From Niastella vici (GTDB lineage Bacteria > Bacteroidota > Bacteroidia > Chitinophagales > Chitinophagaceae): DNA of 64,000 bases. The notes below the pieces were generated by a model that searched no databases, was not told the DNA's origin, and saw only the letters and a list, made by a program, of their open reading frames with translations. The translations under genes and the position numbers were made by a program. This document shows positions 38,198 to 47,998 of this stretch, one piece after another (the stretch's first letter is position 1; every line of letters begins with the position of its first letter). The stretch is from NCBI RefSeq assembly GCF_002077945.1, contig NZ_LVYD01000044.1, positions 272,547-336,546 on the forward strand, written 5' to 3'.

Positions 38198-40732
38198 ATG
38201 CATTCAAACCGGAATATATTTTTAGTAAGTGTTGTTTTAATGAGTTGGTTACCCCTGATAACAACAGGTCAAAATAAGCAGGCTGCACTTTTTGATGCCA
38301 ACTGGTTGTTCAGGCGGGTGGGTTTACAGGCCGATGGATCGGTAGTTGCCGAGCCAACAGGCTTGCAGGAAATAAGTGCCGATGAAACCGGGTGGCGAAA
38401 ACTCGATCTGCCACACGATTGGGCCATAGAAGGGCCTTTCAGGATTGACCTGGCTGGTGAAACCGGTAAATTGCCTTATAAAGGAATTGGCTGGTATCGA
38501 AAACATTTTACCCTCCCGCGTACAGATAGCGCAAAACAGCTCTTTCTCGATTTTGATGGCGCCATGGCTTACGCACAGGTATGGCTAAACGGCCATTATT
38601 TAGGGACCTGGCCATATGGCTACAGTTCATTTCGCATGGAGTTGACGCCCTTCTTACAATTCGGCAAAGAAAATGTGCTGGCTGTGAGGGTAAGCACCGA
38701 ACACTGGGATTCCCGCTGGTATTCAGGGGCAGGTATTTACCGGCATGTGTGGCTGGTAAAAACAAACCCGGTGCATGTTGCCCATTGGGGAACGTTTATA
38801 ACAACGCCCCACGTTACCAGGCAAAAGGCTGTTGTACAGGTACAGGTGAAGGTCGATAATCAAAGCGGTAACCCGGTATTGGCAGGTGTGCATACCGAGC
38901 TGTTTACAATGGATAACCATAATAAGCCTGGCGTTCGGGTTGCCACTTTAAAAGATTCGGTATTATCAATTGCGCCCGGCAAAACGGCAGAGGCAATGGT
39001 AAGTGCAGTGGTGGTGAACCCACAATTCTGGGATCTTGAGTCCCCGCACCGGTATCTGGCACGTACAACTATAACCGCAAACAAAAAATTAGTCGATACC
39101 TATTACACCGCATTCGGCATTCGTACCCTTCAGTTTACTGCCCGGAACGGCTTTTTGTTAAATGGCCGTCGGGTTCAAATACAGGGAACCTGTAATCACC
39201 ACGACGCGGGGGCGCTGGGTGCTGCCATCAATACCAGCGCATTACGCCGGCAGCTCACCATCCTGAAAGAAATGGGCTGTAATGCCTTGCGCACCTCACA
39301 TAATCCACCTGCTCCTGAATTGCTGGAGCTGGCCGATGAAATGGGCTTTCTGGTATGGGACGAAGCCTTTGATTGCTGGAAGCATGGAAAGAAGAAAGAA
39401 GATTATAACAAACTGTATGACGAGTGGCATGAAAAAGACCTGGAAGCGCTTGTGCACCGCGACCGCAACCATCCATCTGTATTTATCTGGTCAATCGGTA
39501 ATGAAGTGATGGACCAGCGTGATTCGGCCATGACGGCTCACCTCGCAAATATTGTTAAACGCGAAGACCCCACCCGTCCTGTTTCAAATGGCTATAACGA
39601 TCCCGATGGGGGCAGGGAAGTGGGCGCTGCCGTGGCGCTCGATATTATGGGGGTAAATTATTTCTTTAGCAGGCAGCCGCAATGGGATGCAGATGCCCGG
39701 TATGCCAATAAACCTACTATTGGCAGCGAAACATCATCCTGCATATCTTCACGCGGCGAATATTTCTTCGATAAAAAATATGCAAACTGGCAGGTATCTT
39801 CCTATGACAATGCATATCCCGGTTGGGGCTGTTCACCCGATGAACAATTTCGCACCAATGCAAAATTCGCGCATTTACTGGGGGAGTTTGTATGGACGGG
39901 TTTCGATTACCTGGGTGAGCCCACGCCGTATAATTCAGATGAGACCAATTTGCTGAATTTCAGAAATGACCCCTCCATGAAGGAGGCGCTGGAGCAAAAG
40001 CTGTCAGCACTGCGCAAATCAAAAGCGCCGGCCCGCAGCAGTTATTTTGGCATTGTTGATCTGTGTGGTTTTCCCAAAGACAGGTATTACTTATATCAAT
40101 CACACTGGCGGCCCAATTTTCCAATGGTACATATATTGCCACACTGGAACTGGAAAAACAGGATCGATTCAATTGTACCCGTTCATATATACACTTCAGG
40201 CGATGAAGTTGAGTTGTTTTTAAATGGCCAATCGTTAGGCCGTAAAAAGAAGGCCCCACAGCAGTATCGCCTGCAGTGGGATAGCGTGGTATATAAGCCG
40301 GGTGAATTAGTGGCCATTGCCTACAAGGCCGGAAAACAGTGGGCCCGGGAAGTACGAACCACTACCGGCGAGGCGGCCGCTTTACAGCTGCAGGCAAATA
40401 GGTCATCTATAAAAGGGGATGGCCAGGACCTTGTTTTTATTACCATTTCAGTAACTGACAGTAAGGGAAGGCTGGTGCCAACAGCCCGGCATACTATTAA
40501 CTGCCGCTTGCAGGGCGAAGGGGAAATGGTGGCTACCGACAATGGCGATGCTACCAGTTTTATTCCGTTCAGCAGTTCAGTGCGGCCGGCCTTTAATGGC
40601 TTAATGCTGGTAGTAGTAAAAGCACATGCAGGCGCCCGGGGCAAATTAAAACTGATCGTTGAATCGCCGGGATTAACAACCGGTGTGTTGGAAATTTCCT
40701 GTGCGAATACGTTAAACAACAATAAGAAATAA
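38198..40732 (+). CDS. GH2 beta-galactosidase-like enzyme
   Basis: The 844-residue protein has a signal peptide (to TTGQ), the GH2 sugar-binding domain (WRKLDLPHDWAIEGPF; GIGWYRKHF), an Ig-like domain and the barrel. There RDRNHPSVFIWSIGNE gives acid/base Glu436, and TIGSETSS gives nucleophile Glu511. The C-terminal third holds DUF4982-like and Ig-like domains typical of Bacteroidota GH2 enzymes. It probably removes beta-galactose in the periplasm, though beta-mannosidase or glucuronidase activity cannot be excluded. The next GH20 gene starts 11 bases after its stop, so the two form an operon. Confidence 0.92.
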   Translation: MHSNRNIFLVSVVLMSWLPLITTGQNKQAALFDANWLFRRVGLQADGSVVAEPTGLQEISADETGWRKLDLPHDWAIEGPFRIDLAGETGKLPYKGIGWYRKHFTLPRTDSAKQLFLDFDGAMAYAQVWLNGHYLGTWPYGYSSFRMELTPFLQFGKENVLAVRVSTEHWDSRWYSGAGIYRHVWLVKTNPVHVAHWGTFITTPHVTRQKAVVQVQVKVDNQSGNPVLAGVHTELFTMDNHNKPGVRVATLKDSVLSIAPGKTAEAMVSAVVVNPQFWDLESPHRYLARTTITANKKLVDTYYTAFGIRTLQFTARNGFLLNGRRVQIQGTCNHHDAGALGAAINTSALRRQLTILKEMGCNALRTSHNPPAPELLELADEMGFLVWDEAFDCWKHGKKKEDYNKLYDEWHEKDLEALVHRDRNHPSVFIWSIGNEVMDQRDSAMTAHLANIVKREDPTRPVSNGYNDPDGGREVGAAVALDIMGVNYFFSRQPQWDADARYANKPTIGSETSSCISSRGEYFFDKKYANWQVSSYDNAYPGWGCSPDEQFRTNAKFAHLLGEFVWTGFDYLGEPTPYNSDETNLLNFRNDPSMKEALEQKLSALRKSKAPARSSYFGIVDLCGFPKDRYYLYQSHWRPNFPMVHILPHWNWKNRIDSIVPVHIYTSGDEVELFLNGQSLGRKKKAPQQYRLQWDSVVYKPGELVAIAYKAGKQWAREVRTTTGEAAALQLQANRSSIKGDGQDLVFITISVTDSKGRLVPTARHTINCRLQGEGEMVATDNGDATSFIPFSSSVRPAFNGLMLVVVKAHAGARGKLKLIVESPGLTTGVLEISCANTLNNNKK

Positions 40733-40743
40733 TCAGCCAAACA

Positions 40744-43044
40744 ATGAATAAGGTACTGTTATTAGTGGGTTCTTTTTTTCTGCCGTTTTTATTAGCAGGG
40801 CAGCAGGTAAATATTATTCCGCAACCGGTAAGTGTTGAACAGTTGCCCGGAAGTTTTAGTATTGATGCCAATACCACCCTGAAGATAAAGCCGGGTGACG
40901 AAGCGCTGCAATCACTGGCCGTTTACCTGCAGCAACATATAAAGCAACAATATGGAATTGAATTGTCCATTAATGGCAACAGTGGCAAACGTATTGAGCT
41001 GGTTAAAAAAAGAGTGCGGTCGGCTGGCGATGAGGGTTATTTACTGACCATTTCAACCGGTAACATCCGGATCGCCGCACCAACAGGCGCCGGGATCTTT
41101 TATGGAATGCAATCGCTTTTACAGTTACTGCCGGTTACAGGTGCGGTAGCGGCTGTAAACGTGCCTGCGGTAAAAATAAAAGATAAGCCCCGGTTTAGCT
41201 GGCGGGGTATGCACCTCGATGTAAGCCGGCATTTCTTTCCTGCTTCCTTTATAAAAGAATATATTGACCTGCTCGCTTATTATAAACTCAATGTGTTTCA
41301 CTGGCACTTGGTTGATGACCAGGGCTGGCGCATTGAAATAAAAAAATATCCCAAATTAACGGAGACAGGGGCCTGGCGCGTTGATCATACTGATATGGTA
41401 TGGGGCAGCAGACCGGTGGCCCAACCGGGCGAAAACCCTTCCTATGGCGGATTTTATACCCAGAATGAGATCAGGGAGATTGTTAAATATGCAACCGAAC
41501 GCCATGTTACCATTGTGCCCGAAATTGAGATGCCGGGGCATGTGGCCTCCGCCATTGCAGCATACCCTTTCTTAAGTTGCACACAGGCGCCGCAGTTGCC
41601 ATTGACTGGTGGTAACTATACCAACGCGTCCTCAAACTACTGCGCCGGGAACGACAGTGTTTTTACATTCCTGGAAGATGTACTGAATGAAGTGCTCACA
41701 TTATTTCCTTCAAATTACATTCATATCGGTGGTGATGAAGTGGATAAAAGCAACTGGAAGAAATGTGTGCGTTGCCAGGCTCGCATGAAATTGCTACAGC
41801 TGAAGAATGAAGAAGAGCTGCAGAGCTATTTTATAAAACGTATTGAGCAATTCCTGATAAGCAAACAACGGAAAATGATAGGCTGGGATGAAATACTGGA
41901 AGGCGGCCTGGCGCCCGAAGCCACTGTAATGAGCTGGCGGGGCGAGTCGGGCGGTATAGAGGCGGCCAAAATGAAACACCAGGTGGTAATGACGCCGGGT
42001 GAACCCCTGTATTTTGATCATTACCAGGCGGGCCCCGCAGGCGAACCCAGGGCTATTGGTGGATTTAATTCGCTTAAAAAGGTGTATGGTTATGACCCTA
42101 TACCTGCCGAGCTTACAAAAAAGCAGGGCCGTTTTATAATGGGCGCGCAGGCCAATGTGTGGACGGAATACATAACCACCAGCAAACACGTGGAATATAT
42201 GGTGCTGCCAAGAATGCTGGCGTTGGCTGAAGTGGTATGGACCCCCAAAGAACATAAGTCCTGGGATAGTTTTAACGAGCGGCTGCAACCCCATTTCCGG
42301 TTGTTTGAAGCCAGGAATTTTAATTATTGTAAGGGAAATTTTACTGTTCAGCTACAACCTAAAGCCGAAAACGGGACCCTGTTTGTAAACCTCAGTACTG
42401 AAGCTTATAAAGGCGATGTGTATTATACCCTTGATGGCACTACTCCCTCTGTTACCAGTAACAGGTTCATAACGCCTGTAAAAATTGATACATCCCTTAC
42501 TGTGAAGGCTGTAACGGTTGTGAACGGAAACGTGATGGGTACTGTGGTGGAACAACAGTCCTTTGTAAAGCATCAGGCGGTTGGTGGCAATATGAGCTAT
42601 GCCAATCCCATTAGCCGGTATTATATGGCCGATGGGCCCAATACGCTGACCGATGGCATAAGAGGGAAGAACAGGTTGAACAGGTACTGGTTAGGGTTTT
42701 CGGGAAAAGAACTGATTGCCACCCTCGATATGGGAACCGAAAAACAGGTGCACCAGGTAACGCTGGGTTGTATACAGCAATACGGCGATTGGGTGTTTTT
42801 GCCACAATGGGTGAAGTTTGAAGTCTCCAGGGACGGCATTAATTATACCGCATTACAGGTGGTCAATAACCCCATACCGGTAAACGAAAAAAGTTCAACT
42901 ATCTACGATTTTACAACCACCTTTAAAAAGCAGGGCGCAAGGTATATCCGCGTCACTGGTAAAATACTGGATGCCTGTCCTGAGGGACATCCGGGCGCAG
43001 GAAAACCCGCCTGGCTATTTGCTGATGAAATTATTGTTGATTAA
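40744..43044 (+). CDS. GH20 beta-N-acetylhexosaminidase with discoidin-like C-terminus
   Basis: The 766-residue protein has a signal peptide, the GH20 N-terminal domain (NIIPQPVSVEQLPGSF), and a classic barrel with FSWRGMHLDVSRHFF, FHWHLVDDQGWRIEIK and the catalytic Asp331-Glu332 in HIGGDEVDK. After the barrel come a chitobiase-type beta domain (GDVYYTLDGTTPSV) and a discoidin-like domain (about 625-765: TLDMGTEKQVHQVTLG; GARYIRVTGKIL). It removes terminal beta-GlcNAc or GalNAc. It directly follows the GH2 gene, which fits sequential removal of galactose and then GlcNAc from N-acetyllactosamine-like branches. Confidence 0.95.
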   Translation: MNKVLLLVGSFFLPFLLAGQQVNIIPQPVSVEQLPGSFSIDANTTLKIKPGDEALQSLAVYLQQHIKQQYGIELSINGNSGKRIELVKKRVRSAGDEGYLLTISTGNIRIAAPTGAGIFYGMQSLLQLLPVTGAVAAVNVPAVKIKDKPRFSWRGMHLDVSRHFFPASFIKEYIDLLAYYKLNVFHWHLVDDQGWRIEIKKYPKLTETGAWRVDHTDMVWGSRPVAQPGENPSYGGFYTQNEIREIVKYATERHVTIVPEIEMPGHVASAIAAYPFLSCTQAPQLPLTGGNYTNASSNYCAGNDSVFTFLEDVLNEVLTLFPSNYIHIGGDEVDKSNWKKCVRCQARMKLLQLKNEEELQSYFIKRIEQFLISKQRKMIGWDEILEGGLAPEATVMSWRGESGGIEAAKMKHQVVMTPGEPLYFDHYQAGPAGEPRAIGGFNSLKKVYGYDPIPAELTKKQGRFIMGAQANVWTEYITTSKHVEYMVLPRMLALAEVVWTPKEHKSWDSFNERLQPHFRLFEARNFNYCKGNFTVQLQPKAENGTLFVNLSTEAYKGDVYYTLDGTTPSVTSNRFITPVKIDTSLTVKAVTVVNGNVMGTVVEQQSFVKHQAVGGNMSYANPISRYYMADGPNTLTDGIRGKNRLNRYWLGFSGKELIATLDMGTEKQVHQVTLGCIQQYGDWVFLPQWVKFEVSRDGINYTALQVVNNPIPVNEKSSTIYDFTTTFKKQGARYIRVTGKILDACPEGHPGAGKPAWLFADEIIVD

Positions 43045-43060
43045 TAACAATTTTCCGGAA

Positions 43061-43124
43061 GCAAAAAAGCATTGGAACATGTCAAAATCACGTATTTAAA
43101 AAATTGTCAAATCAGGTAATTTTA
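43061..43124 (+). promoter_or_regulatory. 21-bp direct-repeat promoter module, copy E (diverged)
   Basis: AAAAAAG (43063-43069) and AAAATCA (43084-43090) are 21 bp apart. GGTAATTTTA (43115-43124) follows after 24 bp, one less than in the other copies. It lies about 88 bases before the ATG at 43212 and would drive the 43212-52026 operon. Confidence 0.6.
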
Positions 43125-43211
43125 ATCCTTCAAACGAGGCTAAAAATAATTGCCGGCCTCCGTAAATTCCTGCCTTACCAAAACGGGTTAATTAAAAAGC
43201 TAAAATAAAAT

Positions 43212-45764
43212 ATGAACCACTTCGGTCTCGGGAAACTGCGAATGGCCCTGTATGCATGCATACTGCTTTCACCGGTACAGCGGCTGTTTGCGCAGGCCTT
43301 TCAATTGCAAACGCAGTATGCCCGCATATCTGTTGACAATAAAGGTTTTGTTACATCCATAAAAGATAAGGGAACAGGCCGGGAATATTGTCCTGCAGGG
43401 ATGTCCTCGGCGTTGATGAGTTTGCAAAGCAATAAGCAGGAGATCCTGCCGCAAAAAGCAGTTTATAATGCAGCTGGTAAAGAAATTGTGTTGACCTATG
43501 CTAATGGATCAGTAGCCCGCATAAAGGCAGAACAAAAAACGCAATACCTGCGCTTTCAATTACTGGCCTTAACAAAAAGTGATGATATCGATAACATAGT
43601 GTGGGGACCATACAAAACCAATATTTCAAAAACCATTGGCGATGTGATAGGGGTGGTACGCAATGATGATTTTGCCATTGGTTTGCTGGGGTTAGATGAT
43701 AATACAACGAGTGGCCCGCCCACGGGTGGCGATCTGTCGTTCATGTATTACTATATACACTCGCCCGACCCTAAAAAATATCCGCTGCCGGCGCATCTTA
43801 AAGAAGGGCAAACCTTCAGTATTGGCGGTGATGGGGTAAATGATGTGGCTTTTTATTCTAACCCTGAAGAGTATTTCAGAATGAATTATGGAAACGGTGC
43901 AAAACTGGAGCCGGCCTTCGGTTCTACCATTTGCATGCATGCAAGGGACCGCCGCAAAGAGCAAATGATCCGTTTTCCTGAATATCCGGATAATATAGAT
44001 GGAAAAGCGAACTCGAGCCGTTACCAGCTCGTGCTTCCCACCAACGCGCAATTTATAGGATCATCCCTGGCTTTTTATGCCTGCCCCGATTCATTGGGAT
44101 TAAAGACCATTGAAAAGGTCGTGCTGAATGAAGGATTACCACATCCTATGATCGATGGCAAATGGATAAAAGATCCTGCCGCCTATCGCCCTGATATTGC
44201 CTGGTGGGGGCCGCACGATAGCCTCGCCAGTTATGCCAAACAGTTAGGCATAAAAGGAATCCAGGATGAAGGATGGGGCGAATACTATCCTAACCCCGCC
44301 AACCGGTTTACGAACAGGCAGATCGGGTTTAAGAGTTCATCCATGAGCATACCCGATTATGGCGCCCTGATGCAACAAAATGGCCTCCGTTACGGGCTGC
44401 ATACGCTTTGTGAGTTTTTACAACCGGGAAGCAGCGATGTATCACCGGTGCCCAGTGACAGCCTCGGTATTATGCAGCGTACTTTCATCACAAAAGATCT
44501 TTCGCCCGATGATACGGTTATCACTGTTACCGACACGGCTTACTTTAATGAATTTGGCGGTTGGGAAGGCAATCATACCAATGTGCTGAAAATTGGAAAA
44601 GAGTTAATCGAATACAACGGCATTACTACCACACCACCGTATACCTTCCTGAAAATAAAAAGAGGTTTTCATAGATCGGTTCGGGGTACTTACAAAGCCG
44701 GTACCATGATCGTGAAATTGCAACCGAATTGTTATCGCGGGTTTGTGCCCGATATGAATTTGCAGGAAGTGTATGCTGACTATTACGGCAAATGGCTTAC
44801 TGAAGGCAAAATGGATTATATAGATTTTGACGGCCTTGAAAGTTGCATGTACCAGGGGCATGGGCAATATTCATTCAAACGCTTTTTCAGGGGGCTTTTT
44901 GATAGTTACACAAGAAATGGCGGCAGGTACCTGCGGGTGATGGGCAGCGCCGTGTACGAAGGCAGCTGGCATTATATGAGTGTTTGCAATGTAGGCGGCG
45001 GTGATAACATGTTCAGCCCGGTGCTCAATAAATGGGGTATAGAAGGGAAAGACATGCGCTATGTTTTTGAAGGCAGTTATTTCCCGGCTACATTCGGCAT
45101 CCAGGGCCTGCAAACAGGTTGGACGGTTTACGATATCGAGAACCTGCAGGCAAAATCTATTGGCTGGAACGCCACCTATATGCTGGGCATTAGCCAGGGT
45201 ACGTTGGAGAAATGCGCCAACAAACAGGCGCTCATCGATGCTTTCCGCACCTGGGAAGATGCGCGGGTGGCGCAATTATTTACAAAAGCGCAAAAAGAAA
45301 AGCTGAAAGACCTTTCGCATAAATTTCACCTTACGCGCATTAAAAGTAAAGTGTACCTGTTATCTCCGGTGCAGGAGAACCGGTACCGCAATCAACCCCT
45401 GGTTAAGGCAGCGCAACCGCTTGAACTGAACAATGAATTTGATGCGCAACCGCTTGATCTCACTATACGCATCGATGCACCGAAAGAAGCACATGCCGAT
45501 GGTCTTAAAATTACGGTAGATGGCGCCGTTATAACCATTGACCGCAAATTGATGCCGGGGCAACAGCTCATTTATCAGAATAATAGATTATACCTGGCCG
45601 ATGCCGGCCGCAATAAGCTGGAGGAATTTCCGGTAACAAAGAAGTTGAATTTGCCAAAGGGGCGTTCAACAATTACGGTAGAAGTATTGGGACAACAGGA
45701 TGATAAAATAAAATTTGAACTGGTGGTAGCTGCCATCGGAAAAGGAGAAAAGATCGGAAAATGA
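43212..45764 (+). CDS. Unassigned large secreted protein, TIM-barrel glycosidase candidate
   Basis: The 850-residue protein has a signal peptide (to LFAQ), an N-terminal beta-rich domain (about 25-310) and a barrel-like region. The barrel region includes DIAWWGPHDSLASYAKQLGI, GIQDEGWGEYY and MDYIDFDGLES, where Asp538, Asp540 and Glu543 are candidate catalytic residues. Two C-terminal beta domains follow. An insertion of about 80 residues (427-507) resembles small beta-domains of the TVITVTD...LKIGKELIEYNG type. I do not recognise a numbered glycoside hydrolase family. Its place between GH20 and GH3 genes and its own promoter module suggest a glycan-cleaving role. The stop overlaps the GH3 start in ATGA, so the two are translationally coupled. 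Confidence 0.55.
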   Translation: MNHFGLGKLRMALYACILLSPVQRLFAQAFQLQTQYARISVDNKGFVTSIKDKGTGREYCPAGMSSALMSLQSNKQEILPQKAVYNAAGKEIVLTYANGSVARIKAEQKTQYLRFQLLALTKSDDIDNIVWGPYKTNISKTIGDVIGVVRNDDFAIGLLGLDDNTTSGPPTGGDLSFMYYYIHSPDPKKYPLPAHLKEGQTFSIGGDGVNDVAFYSNPEEYFRMNYGNGAKLEPAFGSTICMHARDRRKEQMIRFPEYPDNIDGKANSSRYQLVLPTNAQFIGSSLAFYACPDSLGLKTIEKVVLNEGLPHPMIDGKWIKDPAAYRPDIAWWGPHDSLASYAKQLGIKGIQDEGWGEYYPNPANRFTNRQIGFKSSSMSIPDYGALMQQNGLRYGLHTLCEFLQPGSSDVSPVPSDSLGIMQRTFITKDLSPDDTVITVTDTAYFNEFGGWEGNHTNVLKIGKELIEYNGITTTPPYTFLKIKRGFHRSVRGTYKAGTMIVKLQPNCYRGFVPDMNLQEVYADYYGKWLTEGKMDYIDFDGLESCMYQGHGQYSFKRFFRGLFDSYTRNGGRYLRVMGSAVYEGSWHYMSVCNVGGGDNMFSPVLNKWGIEGKDMRYVFEGSYFPATFGIQGLQTGWTVYDIENLQAKSIGWNATYMLGISQGTLEKCANKQALIDAFRTWEDARVAQLFTKAQKEKLKDLSHKFHLTRIKSKVYLLSPVQENRYRNQPLVKAAQPLELNNEFDAQPLDLTIRIDAPKEAHADGLKITVDGAVITIDRKLMPGQQLIYQNNRLYLADAGRNKLEEFPVTKKLNLPKGRSTITVEVLGQQDDKIKFELVVAAIGKGEKIGK

Positions 45765-47977
45765 AAAGAATGAAAGTTTCTTTAGTGGCCCTGGGCTTAA
45801 CCTGCTGTACAATTGTAAAAGCGCAGGAGTACAAAAGTTATCCCATGTGGAATGCGGCCTTGCCGGTTGAACAAAGAGTGACCGACCTGGTAAGCCGGTT
45901 GACCCTCGAAGAAAAAGTAGCCCAAATGTTGAATACGGCGCCAGCCATCCCACGCCTCGGTATTCCGGCCTATGAATGGTGGAATGAAGTGCTGCATGGT
46001 GTTGCGCGTACCCCTTACAAAACAACCGTGTTTCCCCAGGCCATAGCAATGGCGGCAACCTGGGATACGGCGTCCCTGAAATTGATGGCGCATTATTCGG
46101 CTATAGAAGGCCGCGCCATTAATAACAGGGCTGTAGAGGAAGGAAAAACAGGCGACCGCTATAAAGGACTTACTTACTGGACCCCCAACATCAATATTTT
46201 TCGTGATCCCCGGTGGGGAAGGGGGCAGGAAACCTATGGCGAAGATCCGTTCCTGACAGCAAAGCTCGGCGCAGCCTTTGTAAGCGGGTTGCAGGGCGAC
46301 GATCCCCGTTACCTGCTGGCAGCCGCCTGCGCAAAGCACTATGCGGTGCACAGCGGTCCCGAACCTACCCGGCATACTGATAATATCAACCCCGGGTTGC
46401 ATGATCTGTGGGATACTTATTTACCAGCATTCAGGGAACTCGTAGTGAATGCTAAGGTGGCTGGTGTTATGTGTGCCTATAATGCGATCAATGGTCAGCC
46501 CTGTTGCGGCAACGATCTGTTGATGAATGATATTCTTCGCAATCAATGGAAGTTCACCGGCTATGTAACAAGTGATTGCTGGGCCATTGATGATTTTGTA
46601 AAAAATCACAAGACGCATGCTACCACGGCTGCAGCTGCCGCAGATGCAGTAATGCATGGAACCGATGTGGAGTGCGGCACTTCCGTATATAAGTCTCTGG
46701 TGAACGCTGTGAAGGACCATATAATCGAGGAGAAGCAAATTGATAGCTCATTAAAACGGTTGTTCACCATTCGTTACCGGTTGGGTATGTTCGATCCAAC
46801 ACAGGATGTACCATATACAAAAATACCTTTCTCTGTGCTGGAAGCACCCGAACACAAAGCGCTTGCCCTGAAAATGGCGCAGCAATCAATTGTGTTGCTA
46901 AAGAACGAGCACAACCTGTTACCGCTGAGTACCCGGTTAAAAAAAGTGGCGGTCATAGGTCCAAATGCCGATAACCGGAATGCCCTGTTGGGAAATTATA
47001 ACGGGCACCCCTCACATACCGTATCCATACTGGAAGGCATCAGGGAAAAACTGGGCGCCAATGTTGACCTTCGCTATGAGCAGGGAATAGATTATACCAG
47101 TGATGTGGCGCCTTCCAAAGACAGCGCAGGTAAAAAAGCCGATCTGAAGGCAATAGCAGCAAGAGCCGCCGATGCAGATGTCATTATTTATGTGGGGGGC
47201 ATTTCACCTGACCTGGAAGGCGAGGAAATGTCGGTAAATGCGGTGGGGTTTAAAGGGGGCGACAGAACATCTATTTTATTGCCGGCAGTACAAACCGAAT
47301 TGCTTAAAGAACTGAAAGCAACGGGCAAACCCGTGGTGTTTATAGTATTAACAGGAAGTGCCATAGCGATTCCCTGGGAAAAGGAAAGTATTCCTGCTAT
47401 CCTCAACGCATGGTATGGCGGCCAGGGGGCTGGATCAGCTGTTGCCGCTGTATTGTTTGGTTCATGTAATCCCGGGGGTCGCTTGCCTGTTACCTTTTAT
47501 GGCAGTGATAGCGATCTGCCCGCCTTTTCTGATTACAGTATGCAGGGGCGCACCTATCGTTATTTTAAAGGCGAAGCCTTATTTCCATTCGGTTATGGAT
47601 TAAGCTACACCACCTTTAAATACAGCCATGTTCAAATGCCGGCAACCATGCAGAAGGGGAAACCCATTATGGTAACTGCAGCCGTTACGAACACCGGCCG
47701 GTACGATGGAGAAGAAGTAGTGCAGTTGTATTGCTCATATCCGGAGGTAAATGCACCCATCCGGGCATTAAAAGGGTTCCAGCGGTTTAAGGTACGAAAA
47801 GGAGAAACCAGGATGATCGTCTTCAGGCTGCAGCCCGAAGATCTGATGGTGGTAGATGATTCGGGTAACCAGTACCAGCCCACCGGCAAACTGGTGATCA
47901 GTGTTGGGGGCGGACAACCAATAGCCACCATAAAGACCACCTCGAATGTGGTTACAAAAACTATTTTGATCAAATAA
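45761..47977 (+). CDS. GH3 beta-xylosidase/beta-glucosidase
   Basis: The 738-residue protein starts with a signal peptide (to IVKAQ) and the GH3 N-terminal domain (RVTDLVSRLTLEEKVAQM; YEWWNEVLHGVAR; INIFRDPRWGRGQETYGEDP). The nucleophile is Asp272 in VTSDCWAI. The alpha/beta sandwich follows (IVLLKNEHNLLPL; AYGG-type NAWYGGQGAGSA), then an Fn3-like domain. The YEWWNEVLHG and DCWAIDDF segments are typical of the xylan 1,4-beta-xylosidase-like branch, but GH3 specificity is broad. It overlaps the preceding gene by four bases. A beta-xylosidase would suit plant-type xylose-bearing glycans. Confidence 0.92.
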   Translation: MKRMKVSLVALGLTCCTIVKAQEYKSYPMWNAALPVEQRVTDLVSRLTLEEKVAQMLNTAPAIPRLGIPAYEWWNEVLHGVARTPYKTTVFPQAIAMAATWDTASLKLMAHYSAIEGRAINNRAVEEGKTGDRYKGLTYWTPNINIFRDPRWGRGQETYGEDPFLTAKLGAAFVSGLQGDDPRYLLAAACAKHYAVHSGPEPTRHTDNINPGLHDLWDTYLPAFRELVVNAKVAGVMCAYNAINGQPCCGNDLLMNDILRNQWKFTGYVTSDCWAIDDFVKNHKTHATTAAAAADAVMHGTDVECGTSVYKSLVNAVKDHIIEEKQIDSSLKRLFTIRYRLGMFDPTQDVPYTKIPFSVLEAPEHKALALKMAQQSIVLLKNEHNLLPLSTRLKKVAVIGPNADNRNALLGNYNGHPSHTVSILEGIREKLGANVDLRYEQGIDYTSDVAPSKDSAGKKADLKAIAARAADADVIIYVGGISPDLEGEEMSVNAVGFKGGDRTSILLPAVQTELLKELKATGKPVVFIVLTGSAIAIPWEKESIPAILNAWYGGQGAGSAVAAVLFGSCNPGGRLPVTFYGSDSDLPAFSDYSMQGRTYRYFKGEALFPFGYGLSYTTFKYSHVQMPATMQKGKPIMVTAAVTNTGRYDGEEVVQLYCSYPEVNAPIRALKGFQRFKVRKGETRMIVFRLQPEDLMVVDDSGNQYQPTGKLVISVGGGQPIATIKTTSNVVTKTILIK

Positions 47978-47998
47978 AATAAAAGGGAAAGTATAACC

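Noticed and set aside
45797..46402. 201-codon open frame on the minus strand
   Set aside because: It lies entirely within the GH3 gene, has no family-like motifs and reads as the reverse of conserved GH3 coding sequence.
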